From Planococcus salinus (GTDB taxonomy: Bacteria; Bacillota; Bacilli; Bacillales_A; Planococcaceae), in contig NZ_RIAX01000001.1 of assembly GCF_003719725.1 (NCBI RefSeq), forward strand, positions 62,001 through 126,000: DNA of 64,000 nt, given 5' to 3'. The first letter of the stretch is position 1. Each line of letters starts with the position of its first letter. The translations under genes were made by a program, and so were the position numbers. Below, one piece after another: positions 20,307 through 31,108 of the stretch. The notes under the pieces were generated by a model, which was not told the origin of the DNA, searched no databases, and saw nothing but the letters and a program-made list of their open reading frames with translations.

Positions 20307-20332
20307 ATTCAAAAAAATGGAAAAAGAGGACT

Positions 20333-20989
20333 ATGATGAACCAACCGAAACGTTACTTAGATATAGTCCTGGACATCCGTAAAATGATTCAGCAGGAAAA
20401 CCTTCGTCCAGGCGACCGCATTCCTTCAGAAAGGGAATTGGCCGAACGATTGGAGGTCGGGCGTTCTACAGTCCGGGAAGCTTTAAGAAGCCTGGAATTG
20501 CTGGGATTGATCGAGACTCGAAGAGGAGAAGGGACTTTTTTATCCGACCATCGAAATCATCGGCTCGTGGAAGTATTGTCCACTTTTATACTGCAGGACA
20601 ATCAATCACAGAACGATGTCAGGGAAACCAGACTGATTCATGAACTGGCTGCCCTCAAAGCCATTTGCCGGAATGATGTAAGCAGCCGGCTGCTGGTATG
20701 GGACAGTTTCCGCAGCCGCTTAGCAGAAGGAAGCAGTTTTCATCGGGAAGATTTTGTCAAGGAAATGATGGTTTTGTCAGGGAACCGGTTATCTTTGAAA
20801 ATCTGGTTTTTATTGCAGCAGTACAGCGGCAAACCATTTGACGGTGTTGTGACAGAAGATGAAAAGGAAATGATTAATCGGATTTTAACTGCCATCGAGC
20901 AGCAGCAGACGGATACAGCCATCAAGGAATATATGGCATGGTGTGATTTGTTACAGAAGGGAAGAATGCAGAATGACGATAATTCGTGA
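20333..20989 (+). CDS. GntR/FadR-family transcription regulator upstream of accDA
   Basis: A 218-residue regulator. The winged helix is at about 5-72 ([38 protein letters not shown]), followed by an alpha-helical FCD-like effector domain that is short and poorly conserved. It is the first gene before accD and accA and overlaps accD by 17 nt, so a role in acyl-CoA or malonyl-CoA control fits. The palindrome upstream is the likely site. The ATG at 20333 has a weak AAAGAGGAC ribosome site. The effector is not visible from the sequence. Confidence 0.85.
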   Translation: MMNQPKRYLDIVLDIRKMIQQENLRPGDRIPSERELAERLEVGRSTVREALRSLELLGLIETRRGEGTFLSDHRNHRLVEVLSTFILQDNQSQNDVRETRLIHELAALKAICRNDVSSRLLVWDSFRSRLAEGSSFHREDFVKEMMVLSGNRLSLKIWFLLQQYSGKPFDGVVTEDEKEMINRILTAIEQQQTDTAIKEYMAWCDLLQKGRMQNDDNS

Positions 20990-21845
20990 TATTTTCAGAC
21001 GGAACAGAGACAAAAAGGAAACGACGATGCCATCAAAAGCCGCCAAAGAAGTACCAGAAGGCTTGATGACGAAATGCCCTTCCTGTAAACATATCAGTTT
21101 AACAAAAGATTTGAACAAGAACTTGAAGGTGTGTCCTAAATGTGATCACCATTACAAGTTGACGGCGTATGAACGGGTCGATTTTTTATTGGATGCAGAG
21201 TCGTTTGTTTCAATGGATAATCACTTGAAAACAGAAAATCCGCTGGGCTTCCCGGGATACACAGAAAAAGTCCAGTCGGATTGTGAGAAAACCGGCTTGA
21301 ACGAAGCCGTATTGACAGGGACAGGAACATTGGTTGGCCAGGAAGTTGCCGTAGCGATCATGGATTCCCATTTTCGTATGGGTTCGATGGGTTCGGTGGT
21401 AGGGGAAAAAATTACCCGTGCCATCGAAGCGGCTACAGAACGGAAAATCCCGTTCATTATTTTCACAGCCAGCGGAGGCGCCCGCATGCAGGAAGGCGTG
21501 CTGTCACTGATGCAAATGGCTAAGACCAGCGTGGCACTGAAACGCCACAGCAATGAAGGCTTATTGTTTGTGTCGGTTTTGACTCATCCGACGACCGGCG
21601 GTGTATCTGCCAGCTTTGCGTCTGTCGGCGACATCAATATCGCAGAACCAAAAGCGCTCATCGGTTTTGCCGGGCGCCGTGTAATCGAGCAGACAGTAAG
21701 GGAAAAACTGCCGGAAGATTTTCAGACGGCTGAATTCCTATTGGCGCATGGTCAACTGGACGCTGTTGTCCACCGGGCGAGCATGAGAGAGACATTATCG
21801 ACAATTGTACGCCTGCATACAAAGGAGGCATTGCCAAATGGCTAA
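20973..21845 (+). CDS. accD: Acetyl-CoA carboxylase carboxyltransferase subunit beta
   Basis: A 290-residue AccD that, with AccA, moves the carboxyl group from biotin carrier protein to acetyl-CoA to make malonyl-CoA, the committed step of fatty acid synthesis. A zinc ribbon is formed by Cys35, Cys38, Cys54 and Cys57, followed by the crotonase-like fold with SGGARMQEG and SFASVGD. The start at 20973 gives the usual length; it overlaps the regulator gene, so translation is likely coupled. An earlier in-frame GTG/ATG-type start at 20943 is possible but less typical. Confidence 0.95.
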   Translation: MTIIRDIFRRNRDKKETTMPSKAAKEVPEGLMTKCPSCKHISLTKDLNKNLKVCPKCDHHYKLTAYERVDFLLDAESFVSMDNHLKTENPLGFPGYTEKVQSDCEKTGLNEAVLTGTGTLVGQEVAVAIMDSHFRMGSMGSVVGEKITRAIEAATERKIPFIIFTASGGARMQEGVLSLMQMAKTSVALKRHSNEGLLFVSVLTHPTTGGVSASFASVGDINIAEPKALIGFAGRRVIEQTVREKLPEDFQTAEFLLAHGQLDAVVHRASMRETLSTIVRLHTKEALPNG

Positions 21846-22803
21846 ATCCACACCCAAGACGCTTTCTTTTGAAGAGCCGTTGATGCAACTGAAGACGAAA
21901 ATCAATGAGTTAAAAGAATATACCACTACTGCAGAAGTGGATTTATCTGCAGAAATCAAAGGTTTGGAAGAGCGCTTGTCCAAGCTTGAAAAAGATACGT
22001 ATGAAAACATGAAGCCGTGGGACAGAGTCCAGGTGGCACGCCATCCCGAACGACCGACTACATTGGATTATATTCCGTTCCTGTTCGAAGACTTCATCGA
22101 ATTGCACGGAGACCGTTCTTTTGGAGACGATGAAGCCATTGTTGGCGGGATTGCTTCGTTTCAGGGGCAGCCGGTTACGGTGATTGGCCATCAGCGCGGA
22201 AAAGATACAAAAGAGAATATCCGCCGCAATTTCGGCATGCCTCACCCCGAAGGCTACCGCAAAGCTTTGCGGCTGATGAAGCAGGCCGAAAAATTCAACC
22301 GCCCGGTTATCTGCCTGATTGACACGAAAGGCGCTTATCCGGGAAAAGCTGCAGAAGAGCGGGGGCAAAGCGAAGCCATCGCCCGCAACCTGGTGGAGAT
22401 GGCCGGCCTGGAGATTCCGGTGCTGTCAATCGTCATAGGAGAAGGAGGCAGCGGCGGCGCTTTGGCTCTTGGTGTGGGCAACCATGTCCTGATGCTTGAG
22501 AACTCGACGTTTTCGGTCATTTCGCCGGAAGGGGCGGCCTCCATTCTGTGGAAAGATGCGGCGCTGGCACAGACTGCTGCAGAAGCGATGAAAATTACAG
22601 CTCCCGACTTGCTGGAGATGGGGATTATCGAACATATTATTCCTGAAGTCCGCGGAGGGGCTCATCATGATTACAAGAAACAGGCAGCGTACATCTCGGC
22701 TTCGATCAAACATTCCTTTAACGAGTTGAACGGCCTTTCAGCACAGCAGCTGATTGATCAGCGTTACAACAAGTTCAAAGCAATCGGCATATTCGGAGAA
22801 TGA
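21838..22803 (+). CDS. accA: Acetyl-CoA carboxylase carboxyltransferase subunit alpha
   Basis: A 321-residue partner of AccD in the alpha2-beta2 carboxyltransferase. Key segments are [19 protein letters not shown], the oxyanion-hole glycine stretch [12 protein letters not shown], and [18 protein letters not shown]. The ATG at 21838 has AAAGGAGGC upstream and overlaps the last 8 nt of accD. A terminator follows, separating it from pfkA. Confidence 0.95.
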   Translation: MAKSTPKTLSFEEPLMQLKTKINELKEYTTTAEVDLSAEIKGLEERLSKLEKDTYENMKPWDRVQVARHPERPTTLDYIPFLFEDFIELHGDRSFGDDEAIVGGIASFQGQPVTVIGHQRGKDTKENIRRNFGMPHPEGYRKALRLMKQAEKFNRPVICLIDTKGAYPGKAAEERGQSEAIARNLVEMAGLEIPVLSIVIGEGGSGGALALGVGNHVLMLENSTFSVISPEGAASILWKDAALAQTAAEAMKITAPDLLEMGIIEHIIPEVRGGAHHDYKKQAAYISASIKHSFNELNGLSAQQLIDQRYNKFKAIGIFGE

Positions 22804-22806
22804 AAC

Positions 22807-22827
22807 AACCGCTTAGGCGGTTTTTTT
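22807..22827 (+). terminator. Terminator after accA
   Basis: AACCGC-TTAG-GCGGTT followed by T5 directly behind the accA stop. The stem is short, so read-through is possible. Confidence 0.7.
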
Positions 22828-22874
22828 CATCTGAAAAAACAACAAATTCTTTACATAACAGAGCATTTTCAAAA

Positions 22875-22903
22875 CTGACAGTAAGCCATCCTCATGGTAA
22901 GGT
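22875..22903 (+). promoter_or_regulatory. Possible promoter of pfkA-pyk
   Basis: CTGACA and TAAGGT are spaced 17 nt apart, with TGG forming an extended -10. It lies about 30 nt before the pfkA ribosome site. Confidence 0.45.
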
Positions 22904-22923
22904 GAAAAGAGTAATAGGATTGA

Positions 22924-23898
<975 letters not shown>

Positions 23899-23920
23899 CT
23901 AGACAAATGGAGTGAGATTA

Positions 23921-25681
23921 TTGAAGAAAACGAAAATTGTTTGCACAATCGGACCGGCAAGTGAAACACCTGAAATGTTGGAGTCCTTAATCGAAGCCGG
24001 GATGAACGTTGCCCGTCTGAATTTTTCGCACGGTGACCATGAAGAACACGCACTTCGTATTCAGCGAATACGGGAAGCTTCGAAAAAAACAGGGAAAATC
24101 GTCGGCATCATGCTTGATACGAAAGGTCCTGAAATCCGTACCCATAAAATGGAAAACGACGCGATCGAACTTGTGACGGGTCAGAAAGTGGCTGTTTCGA
24201 TGAAGGAAGTACTCGGCACGCCGGAAATGTTTTCCATAACATACGATCGCCTGATCGAAGACGTACGGGAAGGTTCAATTATTCTATTGGATGATGGACT
24301 GATTGAACTGCGTGTGGACAGCATCGATTTGGCGAATAGCCTGATTCACACAAATGTTGAGAATGCCGGCGTCCTGAAAAGCAAGAAAGGCGTCAATGTA
24401 CCGGGAGTTTCTGTGCAGTTGCCGGGCATTACAGAAAAAGATGCGAAAGATATTCTGTTCGGCATTGAACAAAACGTGGATTTTGTCGCTGCTTCCTTTA
24501 TCCGGAGAGCGTCTGATGTCATGGAAATCCGTGAATTGCTCGAGAAAAACGGCGGATCACATGTTCAGATCATCCCGAAAATCGAAAACCAGGAAGGTGT
24601 CGATAACATTGATGAAATCCTGTTGGTTTCAGATGGGCTGATGGTGGCGCGAGGTGATCTGGGTGTGGAAATTCCGGCGGAAGAAGTGCCGCTCGTCCAA
24701 AAGAAACTGATTGAAAACTGCAACAGTGCAGGAAAACCTGTTATCACTGCCACACAGATGCTGGATTCAATGCAGCGCAACCCCCGTCCGACCCGCGCAG
24801 AAGCGAGTGACGTAGCCAATGCGATATTTGACGGCACGGATGCCATCATGCTGTCAGGAGAAACGGCAGCCGGTCTGTACCCTCTGGAGTCTGTGCAAAC
24901 GATGTACAGTATCGCGATAAAGACGGAAGAAGCGCTGAATTACAAACAAATAGTTTCAGCAAGACGCAAAGAGAAAGAATCCAATATGACAGAAGCGATT
25001 GGTCAGGCAGTGGCCTATACAGCGCTGAATTTGAGAGTCAAAGCCATCATTGCACCGACGGAAAGCGGCCATACCGCGAAAATGATTTCCAAATACCGTC
25101 CGGGAGCTCCAATTATTGCTGTTACGTCAACTGAAATTCCGTCCCGGAAATTGACGCTGGTTTGGGGCGTTCAGCCAATTGTCGGATCAAAAGTTGAATC
25201 CACTGATGAATTACTGGAAAAAGCGGTGGAAGAAAGCTTGAAGCACAATTACGTGAAGCACGGCGATTTGGTCGTGATCACTGCCGGCGTTCCTGTTGGT
25301 CAGGCAGGCACCACCAATTTGATGAAAGTCCATGTGATCGGCGACATCCTGGCAAGCGGACAGGGAATCGGAAAGACGGTGGCATACGGCAAAACATTGG
25401 TCGTCAACACTGCAGAAGAAGCACTGGCTTTTGACACGGAAGGAAAAATCATCGTAACTATTGGCACGGACCGTGAAATGATGCCAGCCATCAACAAATG
25501 CGCAGGCATCATTACGGAAGAAGGCGGATTAACCAGTCATGCAGCAGTGGTCGGTTTGAGTCTTGGCATCCCGGTGATTGTTGGAGTGAAAGATGCCACT
25601 TCACTGATTCCGAATGACTACGATATTACGATTGACGCCGAGTCCGGAATCATCTATCACGGTCACGCAAGTGTCTTGTAA
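23921..25681 (+). CDS. pyk: Pyruvate kinase with C-terminal PEP-utiliser domain
   Basis: A 586-residue enzyme converting PEP and ADP to pyruvate and ATP. The N-terminal [14 protein letters not shown], the active-site segment [29 protein letters not shown] and TATQMLDSM are classic. As in other Bacillales, about 110 extra C-terminal residues form the swivelling phosphohistidine-like domain ([23 protein letters not shown]). The TTG at 23921 is 8 nt behind GGAG and restores the family start; the open frame can also begin at a GTG nine nt earlier. It is cotranscribed with pfkA. Confidence 0.96.
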   Translation: MKKTKIVCTIGPASETPEMLESLIEAGMNVARLNFSHGDHEEHALRIQRIREASKKTGKIVGIMLDTKGPEIRTHKMENDAIELVTGQKVAVSMKEVLGTPEMFSITYDRLIEDVREGSIILLDDGLIELRVDSIDLANSLIHTNVENAGVLKSKKGVNVPGVSVQLPGITEKDAKDILFGIEQNVDFVAASFIRRASDVMEIRELLEKNGGSHVQIIPKIENQEGVDNIDEILLVSDGLMVARGDLGVEIPAEEVPLVQKKLIENCNSAGKPVITATQMLDSMQRNPRPTRAEASDVANAIFDGTDAIMLSGETAAGLYPLESVQTMYSIAIKTEEALNYKQIVSARRKEKESNMTEAIGQAVAYTALNLRVKAIIAPTESGHTAKMISKYRPGAPIIAVTSTEIPSRKLTLVWGVQPIVGSKVESTDELLEKAVEESLKHNYVKHGDLVVITAGVPVGQAGTTNLMKVHVIGDILASGQGIGKTVAYGKTLVVNTAEEALAFDTEGKIIVTIGTDREMMPAINKCAGIITEEGGLTSHAAVVGLSLGIPVIVGVKDATSLIPNDYDITIDAESGIIYHGHASVL

Positions 25682-25705
25682 TAGAATTTATAGGAGGTCA
25701 CCAAC

Positions 25706-26089
25706 ATGAAATGGCTTTTCCTGGCATTGATTATCGTACCGACACTGGAACTGGCATTACTGATCTGGGCCGGTGGAGAATTGGGATTCTTTGTTACATT
25801 GGCGCTAATCATTGCCACAGGTTTGTTGGGAGCTTATTTGGCTAAAAAACAAGGACTGAAAGCGGTGCGCGATATCCAGCAGGCAATGTCCGATTTTCAG
25901 CCGCCGGGAGACCGGTTGATTCAAGCCGCTTTGATTTTGGTCGGTGGAGTGTTATTGTTGACACCGGGGTTCATCTCGGACGCGGTCGGTTTCAGCTTGT
26001 TGTTTACGCCGACTCAAAAGTTTTATAAACCTATGATCAATAAGTTCATACAGAAGAAAGTGAAAACCTCTCGGATTATCGTAGGATAA
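25706..26089 (+). CDS. fxsA: FxsA family membrane protein
   Basis: A 127-residue protein with two hydrophobic helices in the N-terminal half (about 2-20 and 25-46) and one near 72-92, typical of FxsA. In E. coli overproduction relieves exclusion of phage T7 by the F plasmid; the normal role is unknown. It follows pyk by 24 nt with AGGAGGT before the ATG, the same neighbour relation as in B. subtilis. Its last codons form half of a strong hairpin. Confidence 0.85.
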   Translation: MKWLFLALIIVPTLELALLIWAGGELGFFVTLALIIATGLLGAYLAKKQGLKAVRDIQQAMSDFQPPGDRLIQAALILVGGVLLLTPGFISDAVGFSLLFTPTQKFYKPMINKFIQKKVKTSRIIVG

Positions 26090-26095
26090 TCCGAG
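26070..26095 (+). terminator. Possible terminator after fxsA
   Basis: CTCGGATTATC-GTAG-GATAATCCGAG is a perfect 11-bp stem overlapping the fxsA stop. The T run comes only about 10 nt later, so it may act as a weak terminator or a 3'-end stabiliser. Confidence 0.4.
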
Positions 26096-26142
26096 GCATT
26101 CACTTGTTTTTCAGAGAAATTTGAGAAAAATACGTGTTTTAA

Positions 26143-26171
26143 TTCACAAAACCTTCAATATTGATTATAAT
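26143..26171 (+). promoter_or_regulatory. Strong promoter of citZ-icd
   Basis: TTCACA and a consensus TATAAT are separated by exactly 17 nt. Transcription should start near 26178, giving a leader of about 95 nt. Confidence 0.8.
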
Positions 26172-26172
26172 G

Positions 26173-26191
26173 GCTAAGTAAGGAACTTAGC
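26173..26191. promoter_or_regulatory. Inverted repeat across the citZ transcription start
   Basis: GCTAAGT-AAGGA-ACTTAGC is a perfect 7-bp inverted repeat starting two nt after the -10 box and spanning the predicted start site. That is the position of a repressor operator. It does not resemble the CcpC or cre patterns I know. Confidence 0.55.
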
Positions 26192-26205
26192 ATAGGTTCA
26201 TAAAA

Positions 26206-26234
26206 GCAGAAGAGACATCATTCTGCCTTTTTTT
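26206..26234 (+). terminator. Terminator-like hairpin in the citZ leader
   Basis: GCAGAA and TTCTGC pair across a 9-nt loop, followed by C and seven T, about 40 nt before citZ. It could be an attenuator or a weak pause site. I see no leader peptide or clear competing structure. Confidence 0.4.
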
Positions 26235-26272
26235 GTGGAATGATGAAACAAATGGGAGAAGGAGCGATTTAT

Positions 26273-27388
26273 ATGACATCGTCAAAAGGTTTAGAAGGTG
26301 TAGTAGCTACACAATCCGCCATCAGTTCCATTATTGATGACACTCTTACATATGTTGGCTACAATATCGATGATTTGGCGGACAACGCCAGTTTCGAAGA
26401 AGTAATTTACCTGCTTTGGCATCAGCGTTTGCCAAAAGCGGATGAGTTAGCTGAGCTGAAACAGCAGTTAGCCGACAATATGGCAGTACCACAAGAGGTG
26501 CTTGACCATTTCAAAACATATCCGATTAAAAACGTTCATCCAATGGCAGCTCTTCGTACAGCTGTTTCAATGCTTGGATTGTTTGACGAAGAAGCGGAAG
26601 AAATGAACCCGGAAGCGAACTACCGCAAAGCGATTCGCATCCAGGCGAAAATTTCGACTATCGTTACTGCTTTCGGTCGTATCCGCAACGGTCAAGAGCC
26701 AGTGGCACCAAGAACGGACTATAGCTATGCTGCGAACTTCCTTTACATGCTGTCAGGCGAAGAACCGGCTGACATCGAAGTGGAAGCGTTTAACAAAGCG
26801 CTTGTACTTCACGCTGACCACGAATTGAACGCATCCACTTTCACTGCACGCGTTGCAGTAGCTACATTATCTGATGTATATTCAGGTATCACTGCAGCAA
26901 TCGGCGCATTGAAGGGACCACTTCACGGTGGAGCAAATGAGCAGGTTATGAAAACATTGACAGAGATCGGTTCTGTTGAAAACGTTGATGCTGCCGTCAA
27001 AGAAAAATTGGCGAACAAAGAAAAAATCATGGGCTTTGGCCACCGCGTTTACCGCAAAGGCGACCCACGTGCGAAACACCTGCGTGAAATGTCGAAGAAA
27101 TTGACAGAAATCCGCGGTGAAGAAAAATGGTATGAAATGTCCGTTCGCATGGAAGAATTGGTAACAGGCCAAAAAGACCTTCCACCAAACGTGGATTTCT
27201 ACTCTGCTTCTGTTTACCACTCATTGAATATCGAGCATGACTTGTTCACGCCGATTTTCGCAGTTTCACGTGCATCCGGCTGGTTGGCTCATATTCTTGA
27301 GCAATATGCAGATAACCGCCTGATCCGTCCGCGTGCCGAGTACATCGGGCCGGGAATGCAGACTTACGTACCTGTAGACGAACGCTGA
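26273..27388 (+). CDS. citZ: Citrate synthase
   Basis: A 371-residue type II-like bacterial citrate synthase joining oxaloacetate and acetyl-CoA. Catalytic His in HADHELNAST and FGHRVYRKGDPRAKHL, plus GPLHGGANE, are intact. The ATG at 26273 has AAGGAG at the ideal 8-nt distance; the longer frame to 26240 lacks one. It leads the citZ-icd-mdh cluster of the oxidative TCA branch. Its promoter carries an inverted repeat at the start site. Confidence 0.96.
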   Translation: MTSSKGLEGVVATQSAISSIIDDTLTYVGYNIDDLADNASFEEVIYLLWHQRLPKADELAELKQQLADNMAVPQEVLDHFKTYPIKNVHPMAALRTAVSMLGLFDEEAEEMNPEANYRKAIRIQAKISTIVTAFGRIRNGQEPVAPRTDYSYAANFLYMLSGEEPADIEVEAFNKALVLHADHELNASTFTARVAVATLSDVYSGITAAIGALKGPLHGGANEQVMKTLTEIGSVENVDAAVKEKLANKEKIMGFGHRVYRKGDPRAKHLREMSKKLTEIRGEEKWYEMSVRMEELVTGQKDLPPNVDFYSASVYHSLNIEHDLFTPIFAVSRASGWLAHILEQYADNRLIRPRAEYIGPGMQTYVPVDER

Positions 27389-27464
27389 ATCGCACATGCA
27401 GGACAGCTGCTGCACAGGTTATCTTGATGAAAAGATGAAACAACCGAGTTAAATAATCATTATC

Positions 27465-27494
27465 CATAGGGCTTGCACTCTGTGCAGCCCTATG
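27465..27494 (+). other. Stable hairpin between citZ and icd
   Basis: CATAGGGC pairs with GCCCTATG and, after one bulged T, TGCAC pairs with GTGCA around a TCT loop. There is no T run behind it, so it is more likely an RNA-processing or stability element than a terminator. Confidence 0.6.
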
Positions 27495-27519
27495 ACTTTG
27501 ACCACAGGAGGCAATATAC

Positions 27520-28788
27520 ATGACTAACGGAGAAAAAATTTCAGTTGACAACGGCGTATTGAACGTGCCAAATAACGCAATCATTCCTTATATTATCGGG
27601 GACGGAACAGGACCTGACATCTGGAATGCAGCTTCACGCGTTTTGGAAGAAGCAGTAAACAAAGCTTACAACGGTGAAAAATCCATCGTGTGGAAAGAAG
27701 TACTTGCTGGCCAAAAAGCATTTGACGAAACAGGCGAATGGCTGCCGGCAGAAACTCTTGAAGTGATCCGTGAATACCTGATCGCTATCAAAGGACCTCT
27801 TACTACGCCAATCGGTGGAGGGATCCGTTCATTGAACGTGGCACTTCGCCAGGAGCTTGACCTTTACACTTGCTTGCGCCCGGTTCGTTATTTCGAAGGC
27901 GTACCTTCACCGGTAAAACGCCCTGAAGATACAGACATGGTCATCTTCCGTGAAAACACTGAAGACATCTATGCAGGTATTGAATATTCAAACGGTTCGG
28001 ATGAAGTGAAAAAATTGATCTCGTTCCTTACTGATGAAATGGGCGTTCAAAACATCCGTTTCCCTGAATCGTCAGGTATCGGTATCAAACCTATCTCTGA
28101 AGAAGGAACAAAACGCCTTGTGCGCGCTGCCATCAACTATGCGTTGACTGAAGGCCGCGAATCCGTAACACTTGTCCACAAAGGGAATATCATGAAGTTC
28201 ACTGAAGGAGCTTTCAAAAACTGGGGCTACGAAGTGGCTGAACAAGAGTTTGGCGATAAAGTGTTCACATGGAACGAGTATGACAAAGTGAAAGATGAGC
28301 AAGGCACAGACGCAGCCAACAAAGCTCAGGAAGACGCTCTTGCATCAGGCAAAATCCTTATCAAAGATTCAATCGCTGATATCTTCCTTCAGCAGATTTT
28401 GACACGCCCTAGCGAATTCGATGTGGTTGCAACTATGAACTTGAACGGTGACTACATTTCGGATGCTTTGGCTGCACAAGTCGGAGGAATCGGTATTGCA
28501 CCTGGTGCAAACATCAACTACGATACTGGCCATGCGATTTTTGAAGCGACTCACGGTACAGCTCCAAAATATGCAGGACTTGATAAAGTGAACCCTTCTT
28601 CTGTCATCCTTTCAGGCGTTCTTATGCTTGAGCACCTTGGATGGAGCGAAGCGGCTCAATTGATCTCAAAATCAATGGAGAAAACAATCGCTTCTAAAGT
28701 TGTAACATACGACTTTGCCCGTCTGATGGATGGTGCATCAGAAGTGAAAACTTCCGAGTTTGCTGACGAATTGATTAAAAATATGTAA
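27520..28788 (+). CDS. icd: Isocitrate dehydrogenase (NADP-dependent)
   Basis: A 422-residue homodimeric-type enzyme that oxidises isocitrate to 2-oxoglutarate. Substrate and cofactor segments include [52 protein letters not shown] and [31 protein letters not shown] precedes the ATG. It lies 131 nt behind citZ with a hairpin between, and its own terminator separates it from mdh. Confidence 0.96.
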   Translation: MTNGEKISVDNGVLNVPNNAIIPYIIGDGTGPDIWNAASRVLEEAVNKAYNGEKSIVWKEVLAGQKAFDETGEWLPAETLEVIREYLIAIKGPLTTPIGGGIRSLNVALRQELDLYTCLRPVRYFEGVPSPVKRPEDTDMVIFRENTEDIYAGIEYSNGSDEVKKLISFLTDEMGVQNIRFPESSGIGIKPISEEGTKRLVRAAINYALTEGRESVTLVHKGNIMKFTEGAFKNWGYEVAEQEFGDKVFTWNEYDKVKDEQGTDAANKAQEDALASGKILIKDSIADIFLQQILTRPSEFDVVATMNLNGDYISDALAAQVGGIGIAPGANINYDTGHAIFEATHGTAPKYAGLDKVNPSSVILSGVLMLEHLGWSEAAQLISKSMEKTIASKVVTYDFARLMDGASEVKTSEFADELIKNM

Positions 28789-28792
28789 GATT

Positions 28793-28822
28793 AAAAGAGA
28801 GGGATTTCCCTCTCTTTTTTTC
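28793..28822 (+). terminator. Terminator between icd and mdh
   Basis: AAAAGAGAGGG-ATTT-CCCTCTCTTTT followed by more T. mdh must therefore rely on read-through or on a promoter in the 25-nt space, which I cannot see. Confidence 0.8.
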
Positions 28823-28847
28823 AATCCATTAAAAAGGAGAGTTTTTT

Positions 28848-29786
28848 ATGACATTCAAAAGGAAAAAGATTTCTGTCATTGGTTCAGGTTTCACCGGTTC
28901 AACTACTGCATTTCTTTTGGCACAAAAAGAATTGGGCGACGTCATCCTGGTCGACATTCCTCAAATGGAAAATCCGGCAAAAGGAAAAGCTCTTGATATG
29001 GCAGAAGCGGGGCCTGTCCAAGGGTTTGACGCCCGTGTGACCGGTACCGCAAATTACGAAGACACCAAAGAATCGGATTTGGTCATCATTACTGCCGGAA
29101 TCGCGCGCAAACCTGGAATGAGCCGTGATGACCTGGTGCAGACCAATCAAAAAGTCATGAAATCCGTCACTTCTGAAATCGTGAAATACTCACCCGACAC
29201 CACAATCATTGTATTGACAAATCCGGTGGACGCCATGACCTACACCGTGTTCAAAGAATCAGGTCTTCCAAAAGAACGCGTCATCGGACAGTCAGGTGTT
29301 CTGGATTCTGCCCGTTTCCGCACATTCGTGGCGCAAGAATTAAACCTGTCTGTAAAAGACATTACCGGCTTCGTGCTGGGAGGGCATGGTGATGACATGG
29401 TGCCTCTTGTCCGTTACTCATACGCAGGCGGCATTCCATTGGAAACGCTGATCTCCAAAGAGCGTCTGGATGAAATCGTCGACCGCACACGGAAAGGCGG
29501 GGCTGAAATTGTCAACTTGCTCGGCAACGGCTCTGCCTATTATGCACCGGCTGCTTCCATCGTGGAAATGGCTGAAGCAATCATCAAAGACCAGCGCCGT
29601 GTATTGCCGGCCATCGCTTTTCTCGAAGGGGAATACGGCATGGATGGCATTTACCTCGGTGTGCCGACCATCATGGGCGCAGGCGGCATTGAAAAAGTGA
29701 TCGAAATCGATTTGAACGAACAGGAAAAAGCAGAATTGAACAAATCCGCTGAATCCGTGAAAGCAGTCATGAAAGTGTTGGCATAA
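28848..29786 (+). CDS. mdh: Malate dehydrogenase
   Basis: A 312-residue LDH-like malate dehydrogenase. The NAD loop is [14 protein letters not shown], the substrate-binding Arg lies in [13 protein letters not shown], and the catalytic His is in [14 protein letters not shown]. The arginine in the mobile loop, in place of the glutamine of lactate dehydrogenase, supports malate. AAAGGAGAG precedes the ATG. It completes the citZ-icd-mdh group. Confidence 0.96.
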   Translation: MTFKRKKISVIGSGFTGSTTAFLLAQKELGDVILVDIPQMENPAKGKALDMAEAGPVQGFDARVTGTANYEDTKESDLVIITAGIARKPGMSRDDLVQTNQKVMKSVTSEIVKYSPDTTIIVLTNPVDAMTYTVFKESGLPKERVIGQSGVLDSARFRTFVAQELNLSVKDITGFVLGGHGDDMVPLVRYSYAGGIPLETLISKERLDEIVDRTRKGGAEIVNLLGNGSAYYAPAASIVEMAEAIIKDQRRVLPAIAFLEGEYGMDGIYLGVPTIMGAGGIEKVIEIDLNEQEKAELNKSAESVKAVMKVLA

Positions 29787-29795
29787 CTTCCACTA

Positions 29796-29830
29796 GATCG
29801 GGCAAGGAGAAATCCCTGCTCGATTTTTTT
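29796..29830 (+). terminator. Terminator after mdh
   Basis: GATCGGGCA pairs with TGCTCGAT(T) with one G-U pair, followed by seven T. Confidence 0.75.
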
Positions 29831-29878
29831 AGTGTTAATTGATACTATTAAAGTATTAAGAATTAGGGAGGGAATTCT

Positions 29879-30355
29879 TTGTTGCTGGGGAAAAAACGTA
29901 AACTAGGCCGGAAAGTCGAAAATATCAATATTGGCGAAAAATTGCAGCTGACGGAAAAAATTGAAGACAAAGACCTTTTGCTTTATCTCGGTTTGACGAA
30001 TGATGGCAATCCGCTCTATATTCAGCATGATTTTGCATCTCAAACGGCTTTTGAAAAGCCCGTGGTGCCGAATATTATGCTGACTGGTATTATTACATCG
30101 GCTGTTTCCAAATATTTACCAGGTCCCGGATCTTATGTGAACGAGCAACGATTAAAGTTCATCAAACCAGTTTTTCACTACGCAACCATTGATTTTTTGC
30201 TGGAAGTCGTTGAAGTGGATGCAAAAAACAACGAAGTGACAGTCCGTGTCGAAGCAAGGGATGAAGAGGAAGAACTGGTTATCGAAGGAGTGGTTGTCGC
30301 CAATCCACCTCAACTGATGGACCAGCTGACGACACAGGCAATGGATAATTTCTGA
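29879..30355 (+). CDS. MaoC-like HotDog dehydratase domain protein
   Basis: A 158-residue single HotDog-fold protein of the MaoC/(R)-hydratase type. LTNDGNPLYIQHDFASQTAF keeps the Asp and His of the hydratase motif, and PVVPNIMLTGIITS follows. Such proteins hydrate enoyl-CoA or related thioesters, but many members have unknown substrates. The start is a TTG at 29879 behind AGGGAGGG; a second TTG follows directly. It sits between mdh and phoP, and the small gap to phoP suggests joint transcription. Confidence 0.8.
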   Translation: MLLGKKRKLGRKVENINIGEKLQLTEKIEDKDLLLYLGLTNDGNPLYIQHDFASQTAFEKPVVPNIMLTGIITSAVSKYLPGPGSYVNEQRLKFIKPVFHYATIDFLLEVVEVDAKNNEVTVRVEARDEEEELVIEGVVVANPPQLMDQLTTQAMDNF

Positions 30356-30400
30356 GGCAGTTTGGAATGGGGGTTTCAAACTGAATGTGGAGGCTGTTAA

Positions 30401-31108
30401 ATGAGCAGGAAGATATTGATTATTGAAGATGAACATTCGATTGCCACGCTGTTGTCCTACAATTTGGAGCAGGCAGGTTATGAAACGATGGTTGCAAACG
30501 ATGGCAAACAAGGGCATGACCTGGCTTTGTCCGAGAATCCGTCACTGATTGTGCTGGATTTGATGCTTCCTGGAATGGACGGAGTGGAAGTCTGTAAATC
30601 CTTGCGCCAGCAAAAGTGTTTTATACCGATCATCATGCTGACAGCGAAAGATGAAGAATTCGACAAAGTGCTGGGATTGGAACTTGGTGCGGATGATTAT
30701 ATGACAAAACCATTCAGTCCACGGGAAGTGGTGGCACGCATCAAAGCCGTTCTCAGAAGAGCGGATAATGCGGTGGCTCTCAAGGACGACCCATCGGCTC
30801 CGATCGTATTCGGAAATTTGAATGTATATCCTGACCGTTTTGAAGCGTTCCTCAACGGCGAAGCGATTGAATTTACTCCAAAAGAATTTGAACTTCTCGT
30901 TTATTTGATGGAAAATAAAAACCGGGTTTTGACCCGCGATCAGCTGTTGCGGGCCGTGTGGAAGTACGATTTTGCTGGAGATACACGAATTGTGGATGTC
31001 CACATCAGCCATCTAAGGGAAAAAATCGAAGAAAACAGCCGGAAACCGATGTATATTAAGACAATCCGGGGTCTTGGCTATAAATTCGAGGAGCCAAAAG
31101 CCGGATGA
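30401..31108 (+). CDS. phoP: OmpR-family response regulator PhoP
   Basis: A 235-residue response regulator with a receiver domain (phospho-acceptor Asp53 in VLDLMLPGMDG, lysine in MTKPFSP) and an OmpR-type winged helix (about 135-232, ending VDVHISHLREKIE and IKTIRGLGYKFE). Placement after mdh and before a histidine kinase, overlapping by 4 nt, matches PhoP of the phosphate starvation response. GGAGG precedes the ATG. Confidence 0.9.
   Translation: MSRKILIIEDEHSIATLLSYNLEQAGYETMVANDGKQGHDLALSENPSLIVLDLMLPGMDGVEVCKSLRQQKCFIPIIMLTAKDEEFDKVLGLELGADDYMTKPFSPREVVARIKAVLRRADNAVALKDDPSAPIVFGNLNVYPDRFEAFLNGEAIEFTPKEFELLVYLMENKNRVLTRDQLLRAVWKYDFAGDTRIVDVHISHLREKIEENSRKPMYIKTIRGLGYKFEEPKAG

Noticed and set aside
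30356..30400. CAGTTTG...CAAACTG hairpin before phoP as a terminator
   Set aside because: There is no T run, and the ribosome site of phoP follows at once. It may be chance.
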